The notes: generated by a model not told the origin, from the letters alone. A stretch of DNA of 64,000 nucleotides from Candidatus Bathyarchaeia archaeon (GCA_035935655.1 DASYWW010000015.1:53015-117014), one strand, 5' to 3'; shown: positions 17,828-26,923, counted from the first letter of the stretch. Translations and numbers: made by a program.

Positions 17828-17995
17828 ATGTCATTCCGAAAAGAGAGCGTAGCTCAAGCAATAGCTCAGGCTGCGTTGGCAACGCTCAACGCCAATCCAA
17901 CCTCGCATGGACTCTTGCAAAGTCCACGCAAGATTACAGTGGTAACTGGGCACATGAACTCGAACCACGGCCGAAAAGTTCGACATTACCTATAG
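17828..17995 (+). CDS. Possible 55-residue basic protein
   Basis: The ATG at 17828 is 30 bp after the previous stop. The product has an Ala/Gln-rich helix (VAQAIAQAALATLNA) and a basic C-terminus. Without homology this remains a weak call. Confidence 0.25.
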   Translation: MSFRKESVAQAIAQAALATLNANPTSHGLLQSPRKITVVTGHMNSNHGRKVRHYL

Positions 17996-18203
17996 CGGAA
18001 ATGGGTACTATACTAGTTTCTTGCCGAAGAACTCGCTCACAACAAAGAGTCTGGTTCTACCTCGGCAATGCGAGCAGGCCGTTCGGCTCGGGCCATAACC
18101 ATCACGCCCGAGATCGTGAAGGAATGTTGAGAATGAAAACAGCAATCGTATCATTAGATTCGTACCCGCAGCTCTCCGTAGCTGAGGTCAAACTTGGAGG
18201 ACC

Positions 18204-21200
18204 ATGATGTTGAGAGTTCACCTACTAGCGAGCATCCTGATCATAGGAATAATCGCATCTTCGGTTCTTGCCATCCCGCAGGCACAAGCGGCAACTGGAA
18301 CCAACTTCGACAACATAGTCATAATTGCTATGGAAAACACAGGATATCAGGACGTTATTGGTTCCTCTTCGCAGGCCCCGTTCATAAACGGTCAACTCGT
18401 TCCTGTGAGCGCTAATTTGGCGCACTATCAGGGTTATGGAGCGGCTGGTAGAAGTGTAAACGGATGTTCTGCGGGATGCTACACCGCACTAATTGGAGCC
18501 GACAACAGCATCTCTGACGGTTATTCCTGCTGTTTGCCTGGTCCTACGATCGTTGATCGAATGGCAGCTGCCGGCCTGACATGGCAAGCATACTGTGAGA
18601 GTGGATGCCCAAGAGGGAACGATCACTTCCCATTCACAGGATTCGCGACCACAAGTAGCAGTCCAAACATATTCACAAGCAGTAGCGTCTCAACCGCGAA
18701 TTTCATCGCCGCGGCCAACTCCGCGAGTCCTCCCAACTTACTCTGGTACACTCCCACCGACGGCCACAACATGCACGATAATTCTGTGGCTTCTGGAGAC
18801 ACCTATGTGCAAAACTTCCTCGTTGGGAGCGGAACAGTTTCAAGTCCTTCAGCAGGATCACTTTTTGCAAGCAACCTATTCACTTCTGGAAAGAGAGTTC
18901 TTCTCTTACTCTGGTGGGACGAATGCGGGGCAAGCAATGGCGGTTCAGGATGCAACTCGAACGGTGACACGCCAAACGTTTGGTACGGACCACACGCTGG
19001 AATAAACGCAGGATTCACCTCACAAGTCAACAATGCCTACGACGAATATTCCATCCTGCATCTGATCGAAAACAACTGGGCTCTCCCAACTATAAACACG
19101 ATCGATGCTGCAGCCCAAACAATGACGGATGTCTTCGGAAGCTCGACCCCTCCACCACTGGCGACAAGCTTCACAATCTCTCCCTTGACTCCGATAGTAA
19201 ACGTCCCCGTCACATTCACAGCGACAACAACCGGCGGAACATCGCCCTACACAATTACCTGGAACTTCGGAGATAGCACAACAGGAACGGGAGCGTCACT
19301 GACGCACATCTTCACAAGTCTCCAATCCCACACCATCACTGAAACAGCAAAGGACTCGTCATCACCCTCGCAGAGTGCTACAAGCTCCAAGACGGTGACA
19401 GTTACAAATCCACCGCCTTTGACGACCAGCTATACCTACCTACCATCAAGCCCAGCCGTTAACTCGCCTGTCACCTTCACCGCCCTACCGACAGGAGGAA
19501 CAGCCCCATACACGGTAAACTGGAACTTTGGTGATGGAGCAACTGGAACAGGACTTACGCCCACCCATACGTACGCGACAGCCCAGTCGTTCACCGTTGT
19601 CGAGACAGCCACAGACGCCTCAACACCGACACAGACGGCGACCAGCACACAAGCGATCCCAGTCCTAGCTTCACTCCCACTTTCGACGAGCTTTACGTTC
19701 CTTCCAGCAAACCCCACAGTCAATTCCCCTGTATCCTTCACTGCAATTACTACGGGCGGGACCCTACCCTACACAGTCAGCTGGAATTTCGGTGATGGCG
19801 CGACTACAACAGGCGCGACAGCAACTCACACATACACTACAGCCCAATCGTTCACCGTCACAGAGACCGTGACCGATTCGTCCTCACCCCAGCAGACGGC
19901 AACAGCCACTCACACCGCAGTCGTATCATCATCGATCACAGGAAATTTCGACAATACTTGGTTCATCAACAACTGCCCGGGCGGAACGGAGACGATTTCG
20001 AACGGAGTATTGCAAACCCGGCAATCGACACCCGGAGGCGGATCGAACAGCTATGGCTACTGCACCGGCCAACGGGGAACCTTTCCCTGGCACTCGACAG
20101 TGGGCACCGCACTCCCACCAGGAATAACCAGTGTGACGGTGTCGTTCAACTTTCTTAGCAGAAGTCTTCTCTCCGGTTCTAGATATCACCTCTACATTGC
20201 ACTCTACTATCAGATTCCCACCTCCACATCCGGGAGCACGACTTACTCGTGGTTGGACACCCAGTCTCGCGTTGAAAACATCGGCGGCACGGACAGTCCG
20301 ATAGGAAGTATAGCGACATACGACCCCGGAGATTCTTTCGGCTGGGACATTGTAACTCTGCAAGTGAACCCTGGACAGACTGGAACACTCACTGCCGATG
20401 CTACGCAGCTTTGTCAAGGAGACCTTGCCGCATGGGGACTTCCATCGAACACTCAGTGTACACTACAGGGCATTGAGATTGGAACGGAAGGTTACCTCCT
20501 CAACGCTGTCAACGTTGACTGGTACAACTTGGGCCTCAACGCTGGTCCAATTCCACTCTCGACAAGCTTCACCGTCTCACCCGGCAACCCACTTGTGAAC
20601 AAACCCGTGACTTTCACAAGCACAACAACTGGCGGAACTTCTCCTTACACCATTAGCTGGAGCTTCGGAGATGGCTCAACGGGAACGGGAGCTTCAACAG
20701 CTCACACCTATTCCACTGTTCAATCTTTCACTGTAACTGAAACAGTTACCGATTCCTCTTCCCCATCGCAAACCGCCACAAGCTCAAAGACGGTAACGGT
20801 CTCGACGCCACCCGCACCCTCAACTAGCTTTGCATACCAACCAACAAGCCCGACTGTAAACTCCCCCGTGACATTTACAGCTACAACGACCGGAGGAACT
20901 GCCCCATACTCGGTAAACTGGAACTTCGGCGACGGAGGAACTGGCACTGGAGCTTCCATTGTTCACACATTTACCAGCGCCCAAGCATTCACCGTGACCG
21001 AGACCGCTACTGACTCATCCACACCATCCCAGACGGCCACCAGCTCCAAGACTGTGACCGTAACACCACCCCCACCGTTGTCGACCAGATTTACATTCCT
21101 CCCCTCAACTCCTCTTGTCAACACACCAGTCACCTTTACCGCCGTAACAACAAGCGGCACGTCACCGTACACGATCAGCTGGACCTTCGGGGACGGATCA

Positions 21201-22094
21201 ACAGGCACCGGAAGCACAGTAATCCATGCATTCACTACCGCCCAAACGTTCACAGTAGCAGAAACCACAACTGACTCGTCATCTCCCGCGCAAACCGCCA
21301 CAAGCTCACAATCTGTAACTGTCTACACAACCCTCCCACTCTCTGCTACCGTCAGAGCCTCTCTCTCCTCTCCACAAGTAGGCCAACCGGTAATCTTCAC
21401 CGCGTCGGCAATAGGAGGAGTCGCGCCCTACAGCTACTCGTTCTCGTTCGGCGATGGTGCCACCGGAACAGGAAGGTCCCCAAGCCACGCATATTCAGCC
21501 GCAGGATCTTACGCAGTCACGCTGACAATTACGGACTCCGCCTCACCCCAAGCGAACAGCTTGGCAACAACAACCGTCAACGTACAAGCTCCGAGCCCCC
21601 TTACTCTCGCACTCCCAAGAAACCAAACAGTGACTTCGGGGACATGGATCAACTTCACGGTTACCGCAACAAGCTCCAATCCCGCAAGAATAGTCACTCT
21701 GTCAGCATCACAGCTACCCCCGGGCGCGGCATTCGACTCATCAACTGGGCTCTTCTCATGGAAACCCAGTCCCAGCCAGACAGGATACTACGCGATCACC
21801 TTCGTTGCCACTGATGACAGCACCCCTCCGGTGACAACCACCCATGCTATGGGCATCCAAGTAGACAGAGCAGCAACTGCTCCGCCGGGTGGAGGGTCAC
21901 CTGGAAGCTCGGGTGGAAGCTCGAGCGGCGGCTGTCTCTTGTGCGGCATTCCTGCAATCTCCAACAGCATGTGGCTGCTTTTGATAGGCGGCCTTCTTGG
22001 TCTGGTCACATCGCTTGCTCTCTTGACTATCAAAGCGCGCGCAAGTTTGGAGCACACGAAGAGGAGAATGAAGAGATTAACTCGGCAAGACTAG
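18204..22094 (+). CDS. Secreted phosphoesterase with seven PKD domains and a C-terminal membrane anchor
   Basis: 1296 residues. GGAGG sits 4 bp before the ATG. A signal peptide (about 7-30) is followed by an acid phosphatase/phospholipase-C-like phosphoesterase domain (about 35-310). Its metal-site entry is NIVIIAMENT, followed by an LLLLWWDECG segment and GPHAG. Three PKD domains (about 315-570, each with (F/S)FGDG) come next, then a roughly 200-residue insert resembling a lectin/jellyroll domain (about 573-780). Four more PKD domains (780-1130), an Ig-like domain, a Gly/Ser linker, a TM helix (about 1256-1278) and a basic tail follow. It probably stands off the cell surface and releases phosphate from lipids or other esters. 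The substrate is unknown. Confidence 0.8.
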   Translation: MMLRVHLLASILIIGIIASSVLAIPQAQAATGTNFDNIVIIAMENTGYQDVIGSSSQAPFINGQLVPVSANLAHYQGYGAAGRSVNGCSAGCYTALIGADNSISDGYSCCLPGPTIVDRMAAAGLTWQAYCESGCPRGNDHFPFTGFATTSSSPNIFTSSSVSTANFIAAANSASPPNLLWYTPTDGHNMHDNSVASGDTYVQNFLVGSGTVSSPSAGSLFASNLFTSGKRVLLLLWWDECGASNGGSGCNSNGDTPNVWYGPHAGINAGFTSQVNNAYDEYSILHLIENNWALPTINTIDAAAQTMTDVFGSSTPPPLATSFTISPLTPIVNVPVTFTATTTGGTSPYTITWNFGDSTTGTGASLTHIFTSLQSHTITETAKDSSSPSQSATSSKTVTVTNPPPLTTSYTYLPSSPAVNSPVTFTALPTGGTAPYTVNWNFGDGATGTGLTPTHTYATAQSFTVVETATDASTPTQTATSTQAIPVLASLPLSTSFTFLPANPTVNSPVSFTAITTGGTLPYTVSWNFGDGATTTGATATHTYTTAQSFTVTETVTDSSSPQQTATATHTAVVSSSITGNFDNTWFINNCPGGTETISNGVLQTRQSTPGGGSNSYGYCTGQRGTFPWHSTVGTALPPGITSVTVSFNFLSRSLLSGSRYHLYIALYYQIPTSTSGSTTYSWLDTQSRVENIGGTDSPIGSIATYDPGDSFGWDIVTLQVNPGQTGTLTADATQLCQGDLAAWGLPSNTQCTLQGIEIGTEGYLLNAVNVDWYNLGLNAGPIPLSTSFTVSPGNPLVNKPVTFTSTTTGGTSPYTISWSFGDGSTGTGASTAHTYSTVQSFTVTETVTDSSSPSQTATSSKTVTVSTPPAPSTSFAYQPTSPTVNSPVTFTATTTGGTAPYSVNWNFGDGGTGTGASIVHTFTSAQAFTVTETATDSSTPSQTATSSKTVTVTPPPPLSTRFTFLPSTPLVNTPVTFTAVTTSGTSPYTISWTFGDGSTGTGSTVIHAFTTAQTFTVAETTTDSSSPAQTATSSQSVTVYTTLPLSATVRASLSSPQVGQPVIFTASAIGGVAPYSYSFSFGDGATGTGRSPSHAYSAAGSYAVTLTITDSASPQANSLATTTVNVQAPSPLTLALPRNQTVTSGTWINFTVTATSSNPARIVTLSASQLPPGAAFDSSTGLFSWKPSPSQTGYYAITFVATDDSTPPVTTTHAMGIQVDRAATAPPGGGSPGSSGGSSSGGCLLCGIPAISNSMWLLLIGGLLGLVTSLALLTIKARASLEHTKRRMKRLTRQD
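19149..21590 (+). repeat. Tandem PKD-domain coding repeats
   Basis: Seven copies of a roughly 260-bp unit encode TSF(T)-x-x-P-x-x-P-x-V-N-x-P-V-x-F-T-A ... NFGDG-x-x-G-T-G ... TVTETATDSS. Three copies are at 19149-19920 and four at 20547-21590, separated by a non-PKD insert. Copies differ at many silent positions, so they are old but still similar enough to recombine. Confidence 0.8.
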
Positions 22095-22232
22095 TCTTGG
22101 TCAACGTAAAGTCGTGAACCGGTTCTCGGTCGCGCATTTGAGGCCGAAGCCTGGGCCCTGAAAGTCGCCCGGAAGTACGGGGCGTTTCTCCGAGTCTTGC
22201 TTGAACCGCTACGAAGTTCCAAGCCGTCTCAA

Positions 22233-22601
22233 CTAGAGGACCCGAACAGCTACCCTGCAGCCTTGACAGTACTGGTAGATGGCGAGGAGATCTCCAGGCA
22301 CGCGTTTGACAGCCTCGGTCTGGACTAGAACATTAGCTAGAAGTTTTCCACAGACTAGGTGGGGGATCCCCTCGACGGTAAGGACGTCAATTCCCTGGCC
22401 GGTGATCTCAAGCTCTTTCACCAACTCATCGAGGGTAGCGACCGGAAACTCGTGAAAGGGCCGGTGGTTTGATGGAACCGATGTCAACTTAGACTCCTGC
22501 ATCGAGAGATCCGTAACGCCCGAACGAATTGCGATCCGTCGCAAGGCCGTCACTAAGGTCAACCAACGACGGCCTAGCTTAAGCGTAAAGTTACCAGGCA
22601 C
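22233..22601 (-). CDS. Hypothetical protein with C-terminal CQGC
   Basis: 122 residues. The N-terminal part is basic. The C-terminal half (FPVATLDELVKELEITGQGIDVLTVEGIPHLVCGKLLANVLVQ) has good secondary-structure character and ends YQYCQGCRVAV. No family is recognised. Only moderate confidence that the annotated start is right; an internal Met (SMQESKL) would give a 90-residue protein. Confidence 0.45.
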   Translation of the reverse strand: MPGNFTLKLGRRWLTLVTALRRIAIRSGVTDLSMQESKLTSVPSNHRPFHEFPVATLDELVKELEITGQGIDVLTVEGIPHLVCGKLLANVLVQTEAVKRVPGDLLAIYQYCQGCRVAVRVL

Positions 22602-22788
22602 ACGCTGATCCCAGTTATCCGTTCAGGTCGAGGTTTTGGGCCTAGACGGACAGGGCTCAGGAAGGACCTGTCTGGAATTTGACCTGGCTGGCGTATGTGA
22701 CTAGTCTGAATCCATGATGGGAGAAGGATTGAAACTTTCTAGTCAACGTCAGGGCGAAGCGGCTTGCCACCGAGTTACCGCGACTTCC

Positions 22789-23199
22789 ATGGATCAACGG
22801 AGCCTTTTTCATTCAGAGATGGAGTCGACATATGCTCCCAAGTTGAAATCGGAAGCCATACTCGCCAAGTTGAAGAAAGAGAAGGAGATAGAGCTGACCG
22901 TTAGGGGTAGAAAGAGTGGGAAGTCTCTTCCTCGTCCCGTTTGGTTCGTCCTAAGGGGATCTGATGTGTTGCTACTCCCTGTTACGGGTACAGATTCGCA
23001 ATGGTACAAGAACATAGTCCGGAACCCCCAGGTGAAGATCCGCGCGGACCGACAGACCTTCGAGGGCAAACTTTCAGTGCTAACCGAGAAAAGACAGGTT
23101 AACGAAGTCATCGAGTTGTTTAACACGAAGTACGGAGCTTCCGACATCAAGAAATACTATCCGAATCCGAACGTAGCCACTGCCCTACGACTCGGTTGA
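22789..23199 (+). CDS. Deazaflavin (F420)-dependent nitroreductase-fold protein
   Basis: About 136 residues from the ATG at 22789; an upstream ATG at 22714 would add 25 residues unlike the family. ELTVRGRKSGKSLPRPVWFVL, LLLPVTGTDSQWYKNIVRNPQVKI and the closing SDIKKYYPNPN match the DUF385/Ddn split-barrel family. Members bind F420 or related flavins and reduce small molecules, sometimes at the membrane. With the LLM protein at 5.7 kb this indicates an F420-using cell. Confidence 0.8.
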   Translation: MDQRSLFHSEMESTYAPKLKSEAILAKLKKEKEIELTVRGRKSGKSLPRPVWFVLRGSDVLLLPVTGTDSQWYKNIVRNPQVKIRADRQTFEGKLSVLTEKRQVNEVIELFNTKYGASDIKKYYPNPNVATALRLG

Positions 23200-23302
23200 A
23201 ACCACGAAGTCACTTATGATTGCCCTCTCCTGGGAGAATGCCTCTTCGGTCTACTCAATCTTCTGCTCAAGATTGAGCGGACTTCCCCCCTGAGCTCGAA
23301 TT

Positions 23303-23437
23303 TCAAGCCCCGAACCGCAATCCGAGCATTGGTCCCAGAACCAAGACAATCAACATGAAGATCGCTGGGAAAACTCCGAGCACTAGGAATAGTATGACCT
23401 TGCCGGAAGTGCCTTCCTCATGCACACGGTGAGTCAT
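23303..23437 (-). CDS. 44-residue single-TM mini-protein
   Basis: An ATG-started frame gives a charged N-terminus MTHRVHEEGTSGK and one or two closely packed hydrophobic stretches (VILFLVLGVFPAIFMLIVLVLG), ending in RFGA. A GTTTTAGAG element lies about 30 bp upstream, the usual promoter spacing here. The long uninterrupted hydrophobic run makes chance unlikely. Function is unknown. Confidence 0.5.
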   Translation of the reverse strand: MTHRVHEEGTSGKVILFLVLGVFPAIFMLIVLVLGPMLGLRFGA

Positions 23438-23487
23438 CGTTGGACAAACCTTCGATCGAACTCTAAAACAGTTACCTTAGGATCTCA

Positions 23488-24228
23488 GTGAGAAGCACTG
23501 TCCATCTCGAGTTGATCCTAGAGGTTGCTCGGATGGAGCCTAAAGGATTTGAAAGGCCCCTGTTTCGCGGATGGCAGAGCACTTTGAGCCTGAACGTCAC
23601 GATATTCAATATCGCCCTGAACTTGCTCTCTCAATGGAGCTATACGGGAGTATTCTTTCTAATGACACTTGAGGGCGCAACGCTTCCAGTTCCCAGCGAG
23701 GTCGTTCTACCGCTGACCGGCTTCCTGGTATACCAAGGCCGCCTCGAGTTTTGGGCCGCCGTTGCCGCAGCGACTCTCGGAAGCCTCGTAGGAACAATAG
23801 TCGACTTTGGGATTGGATACTATCTGGGCAGATCTGCCGTACTCCGGTACGGGAAGAAGATCAAGCTAAGCGAACGACATCTCTTGATAGCTGAGAGATG
23901 GTTCGCGAAACACGGTAGCGCGGCGGTCTTACTTGCAAGATTTGTCCCACTTCTTCGAACGCTCATAGCGTTCCCAGCTGGCGTGGCCAAGATGAGAATC
24001 GGCCGATTCCTAGCGTTCTCGACGGTCGGCATAGTCATATGGGATATCATCCTCATCTATCTAGGTGTTCTCGCGGGCCAGAATTATGCTTCAATTGTTA
24101 GCAGTTTGGATGCGACTCTGCCTTTGATTGGTTACGCAGCCCTAGGGGGAATCGTTCTGGCCCTGTTGTTTCTCCTGAGAAGAAGCCGCAAAGAGGAGAA
24201 TCCGAACACAGGCACTTTCGCAACCTAG
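23488..24228 (+). CDS. DedA/SNARE-associated (VTT domain) membrane protein
   Basis: 246 residues from a GTG; the ATG at 23533 is an alternative start. The family core is clear: EGATLPVPSEVVLPLTGFLVYQG, GSLVGTIVDFGIGYYLGR, then ERWFAKHGSAAVLLARFVPLLRTLIAFPAGVAKM. About five TM helices are present. DedA proteins flip or move polyprenyl-phosphate and phospholipid carriers. That would fit recycling of the lipid carrier used by the glycan locus, by inference. Confidence 0.88.
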   Translation: MRSTVHLELILEVARMEPKGFERPLFRGWQSTLSLNVTIFNIALNLLSQWSYTGVFFLMTLEGATLPVPSEVVLPLTGFLVYQGRLEFWAAVAAATLGSLVGTIVDFGIGYYLGRSAVLRYGKKIKLSERHLLIAERWFAKHGSAAVLLARFVPLLRTLIAFPAGVAKMRIGRFLAFSTVGIVIWDIILIYLGVLAGQNYASIVSSLDATLPLIGYAALGGIVLALLFLLRRSRKEENPNTGTFAT

Positions 24229-24369
24229 ACGTCTCTATTTCGGCATTTCGAAAAATCGAGAACCTGGTACTGGAACTGCTTTGTACGCAACCGCTACATC
24301 AAAGAATGACGTTCCAGGCGGATAGACCTAACTACAATATCTTAACAAACCGGACTCTGGACTACCCCA

Positions 24370-24537
24370 ATGGAAAAAAGTAGAAGCGCTGAAGAGTTGC
24401 TGCAATGCGACTCCATCTGCTCAAAACACGACGAACGGTGCGAACTCAAAGGGTATCAACAGGCCGCCTATCGCTACCACGGCCACAAAGACGCCGACGG
24501 CAAAATGTGTGTTTGGCCGAAGACCGTAATAGGATGA
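24370..24537 (+). CDS. 55-residue Cys/His-containing small protein
   Basis: The ATG at 24370 opens 55 codons. Cys13, Cys17, Cys24 and Cys47, together with His20, His37 and His39, form a plausible metal-binding set. The ending KMCVWPKTVIG is ordered-looking. A TATA-like AATATCTTA lies about 30 bp before the ATG. No family is recognised. A longer frame at 24405-24749 overlaps it but is Arg/Ser-rich and looks like a shadow. Confidence 0.48.
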   Translation: MEKSRSAEELLQCDSICSKHDERCELKGYQQAAYRYHGHKDADGKMCVWPKTVIG

Positions 24538-24648
24538 GCCGCGAGCGTGAGCCGAACGCCCACGTGAGAGCCGTGTCTAGAAGCAGTGCCTCAGCTGTCT
24601 GGTTACAGGAGCCGTATAGTGGCGATCTGACCATACATAGCACAAGGG

Positions 24649-25773
24649 TTGAGCTCGGAGGAATGCACCACGACTCTATCCAAGAAGCGGGTCCCAGTCA
24701 AAGCACTAGTCCTGCTTCTAATCTTCACGTTCGGCTCATTCTCGGTTAGCGGAACCGTTCTGCCCTTCGCTTTCAGCGACGCCCGAAGAGCTACCGGGAG
24801 CTTCGTGCTGACAATCAGCCCTTCTTCAGTTATGGTTCACCAAAGTATGAATGTAACTTCAACGGTTTCGATCGTAAGCATTCAAGGCTATTCCGGAACT
24901 GTTTCGCTTGCAGCACAGTCGCCTGGAGGAGGTTTGAAGGTCACATTCAGCCAAGGCAATGTCATTGTGCCTGCCAGAGGAACAGCGACTTCTACAATTA
25001 CGATCCAAGCCGCAAAGAATGCTTCGATTGGAACATACACCATAATCATTACAGGGATCTCTGCGGTTGGGAGAAGGGTGGTTTCCAGCTCAACGATTTT
25101 GACCGTTGTCGTGAATTTACTGGCTGATTTCGATCTTTACGCCTACCCCTACTCCATTAATGTTGTAGCAGGAATGACCAATTCTACAAATATTATCCTC
25201 GACAGCAAAAACGGTTTCGGTGGATCAGTAACTCTCTCTGCGACCATGCCCTTCGGATTTCTGGGGGTGATGGGAGGTCAGAATCCGATGACACTTACGC
25301 CCGGAGGGACGTCCTATACAACCTTGCAAGTATCAGCCACCACTTCGACTCTGTTGGGAAAATACAATATTACGGTAACTGGTGTGAACGGAAATGTCAG
25401 TCACACATGTGTATTGGTCGTAAATGTTGTAGACCCTGTTCCCGAGTCTTTGACACTGTCCGGGTTTTCCGTCCTTTCACCCACTGGTCTGACATTGTTT
25501 CTACGCAATAATGGTAATACCCCGATAACGCTCCAAGCGTATACCATATCAGATGGTAATGGAGCATCGTGGGCACTTGCCAATTGGACAGGGACCACCG
25601 TACTTCCTGGAAGCTCTACTCCTGCAACGATCTTCATCGGGGTCAGCTGCGAATCATGCACCTATAGTGGAATACCCTTCGCGTTCCAACAATTCATCAG
25701 CGGTCACACCTACACCGTTACTGTCACAACGAAACTGAACAGCCAATTCACATTCCTTGTCCGTATTCCCTAG
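24649..25773 (+). CDS. Secreted protein with NEW3/Ig-like domains
   Basis: 374 residues from a TTG. A signal peptide spans about 18-40. Two consecutive sandwich domains follow, each beginning F-x-L-x-x-x-P-x-S/Y and containing GxxGxVxLxA and GTYTIIITG / GKYNITVTG phrases. A third, distinct C-terminal domain includes a Cys pair (GVSCESCTY). There is no C-terminal TM helix, so the protein is released or wall-bound. It is similar in build to the proteins at 6.8 and 26.9 kb. Confidence 0.68.
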   Translation: MSSEECTTTLSKKRVPVKALVLLLIFTFGSFSVSGTVLPFAFSDARRATGSFVLTISPSSVMVHQSMNVTSTVSIVSIQGYSGTVSLAAQSPGGGLKVTFSQGNVIVPARGTATSTITIQAAKNASIGTYTIIITGISAVGRRVVSSSTILTVVVNLLADFDLYAYPYSINVVAGMTNSTNIILDSKNGFGGSVTLSATMPFGFLGVMGGQNPMTLTPGGTSYTTLQVSATTSTLLGKYNITVTGVNGNVSHTCVLVVNVVDPVPESLTLSGFSVLSPTGLTLFLRNNGNTPITLQAYTISDGNGASWALANWTGTTVLPGSSTPATIFIGVSCESCTYSGIPFAFQQFISGHTYTVTVTTKLNSQFTFLVRIP

Positions 25774-25828
25774 GCAAGTGACAGAAAACGGTGTTCTCCG
25801 AGTTTGACTGACTAGCCACTTTTCTAGC

Positions 25829-26071
25829 TTAGTTAGTCCCGCTTGTCTTTGCTACCCGGGAAAGAGAGGCAGGCGAATGTTGCCGAAGATAAAGAAGCTG
25901 CGAGCGCGCGCCGGTGAGGAGTAGCTTTCGGATAAAGTCAGCCTTAGAAATAACTCCCTCGCGATTGCGATAGTCCTCGTAAAGCGCATCGACCACTGCC
26001 CAATCACTTTCGTCCAGTCTGATCTGCTTGGAGAAGGGGACCCAGTCTTTGCTAGCCTTCGTCTCGGGCAT
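25829..26071 (-). CDS. Small probable DNA-binding protein (ribbon-helix-helix-like)
   Basis: 80 residues. The segment FSKQIRLDESDWAVVDALYEDYRNREGVISKADFIRKLLLTGA has the strand-helix-helix layout of ribbon-helix-helix repressors, with a basic tail. A perfect inverted repeat lies 25 bp upstream of the ATG and overlaps the likely promoter, which would suit autoregulation. Family assignment is by pattern only. Confidence 0.55.
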   Translation of the reverse strand: MPETKASKDWVPFSKQIRLDESDWAVVDALYEDYRNREGVISKADFIRKLLLTGARSQLLYLRQHSPASLSRVAKTSGTN

Positions 26072-26073
26072 TG

Positions 26074-26113
26074 CTGACAGCGTCAGTGGTCAGAAATAGG
26101 CTCTTTAGCCTAT
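26074..26113. promoter_or_regulatory. Operator-like inverted repeats before the small DNA-binding gene
   Basis: ATAGGCT-CTTT-AGCCTAT (26096-26113) is a perfect 7-bp inverted repeat. CTGAC-AGC-GTCAG (26074-26086) is a second, shorter one between it and the start codon. The first overlaps a TATAGG promoter-like string on the minus strand. Confidence 0.55.
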
Positions 26114-26250
26114 AGTTACCGAACACTTCTCGGAAAGAATACCAATTAGAGACAAAGAAGTTCCAAGCACGAATATTTGGTCATTCAACCAACCGCGCAA
26201 ACATTACTCCGTTGCTGTTTGGTGTCACAGCTATTCGTGGCTAGAACGAG

Positions 26251-26553
26251 CTATTGTTTCTTTTTCGACTTTGGCGTCATCGCAATGGGAACGGGGGTCT
26301 TGGCCCGCGACCTGGAAACCAGTTTTCGATGCCTTGACGACTGACCCTCCCCTCCATTATGCATTTCCGTCGTCTTTAGCCAATCCGGTATTACAATAGC
26401 TCTGATCAGTTCTTGCACCGTGATATCCCTCTCATTAGCAATCTTTCGCAACTTTGTGTACGCGGAGTCTCCGAGAGATTGCATAAACTTAGACGACTTT
26501 ATCGTCTCCACTGAGGGGGCCTTTTTCCTTCTCCAAGAACCTCGCTTCGACAC
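26251..26553 (-). CDS. Basic hypothetical protein, ribbon-helix-helix-like core
   Basis: 100 residues from a GTG. Both ends are Lys/Arg-rich. The core (SLGDSAYTKLRKIANERDITVQELIRAIVIPDWL) resembles a CopG/RHH-type strand-helix-helix. A TATA box about 20 bp upstream implies leaderless transcription. It is probably nucleic-acid binding. It is followed on the same strand by the 25829-26071 gene after 180 bp. Confidence 0.58.
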   Translation of the reverse strand: MSKRGSWRRKKAPSVETIKSSKFMQSLGDSAYTKLRKIANERDITVQELIRAIVIPDWLKTTEMHNGGEGQSSRHRKLVSRSRAKTPVPIAMTPKSKKKQ

Positions 26554-26923
26554 CCGTATGGATGGCGCGATATAAGTTCGACCACTTGTATCGGTGACGG
26601 ACTAACCTTTTGCGATACCGCGATTCCTGGAGATACAAAATTCAACCTAGGTTATGGCTCAGTTGATCGCGATCAAGTCGCCTATCCTAGATCATGAGCC
26701 CCTCCGCAGGCTAACTCGACGGCCGGCTCTAGGACATTTGATGAATCCAAGCATTCCACCGAGATCATCATTCACTGTCTAATCATGAATTGTGTCGACA
26801 CGGCGAATTGTGCTTTCGTAGCTTACCACTTTCAACTCATGCCCGGTGGGCGTTCCCAATGATCCCAATCCAATGGAACAGAACTCCAAAGAGCCCTAAA
26901 CAGAGAATGTCGAACCAGATCAC
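26554..26923. other. Intergenic region between divergent genes
   Basis: Apart from the minus-strand TATA box, I see no recognisable gene. A 25-codon frame starting at about 26785 is too short and unsupported. Confidence 0.4.
26567..26575 (-). promoter_or_regulatory. TATA box of the basic hypothetical gene
   Basis: Minus-strand CTTATATCG lies 14-22 bp before the GTG start. This spacing puts the transcription start at or just inside the first codon. Confidence 0.5.

Larger units (their letters stand above)
17204..18203. other. Gene-poor kilobase, possible small genes only
   Basis: No conserved gene is recognised. A TATA-like TTATAAAC at 17550-17557 precedes a 70-codon frame at 17586, and another short frame starts at 17828. 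The last 50 bp carry the GGAGG ribosome-binding site of the phosphoesterase gene at 18204. Confidence 0.5.

Noticed and set aside
19436..21301. Several long minus-strand frames (Val/Glu/Ala-rich) across the PKD region
   Set aside because: They are mirror images of the repetitive Thr/Ser codons of the PKD gene and repeat with the same period.
24405..24749. 114-codon plus-strand frame
   Set aside because: Arg/Ser/Thr-rich shadow that overlaps the start of the secreted protein at 24649 and the better Cys/His frame at 24370.
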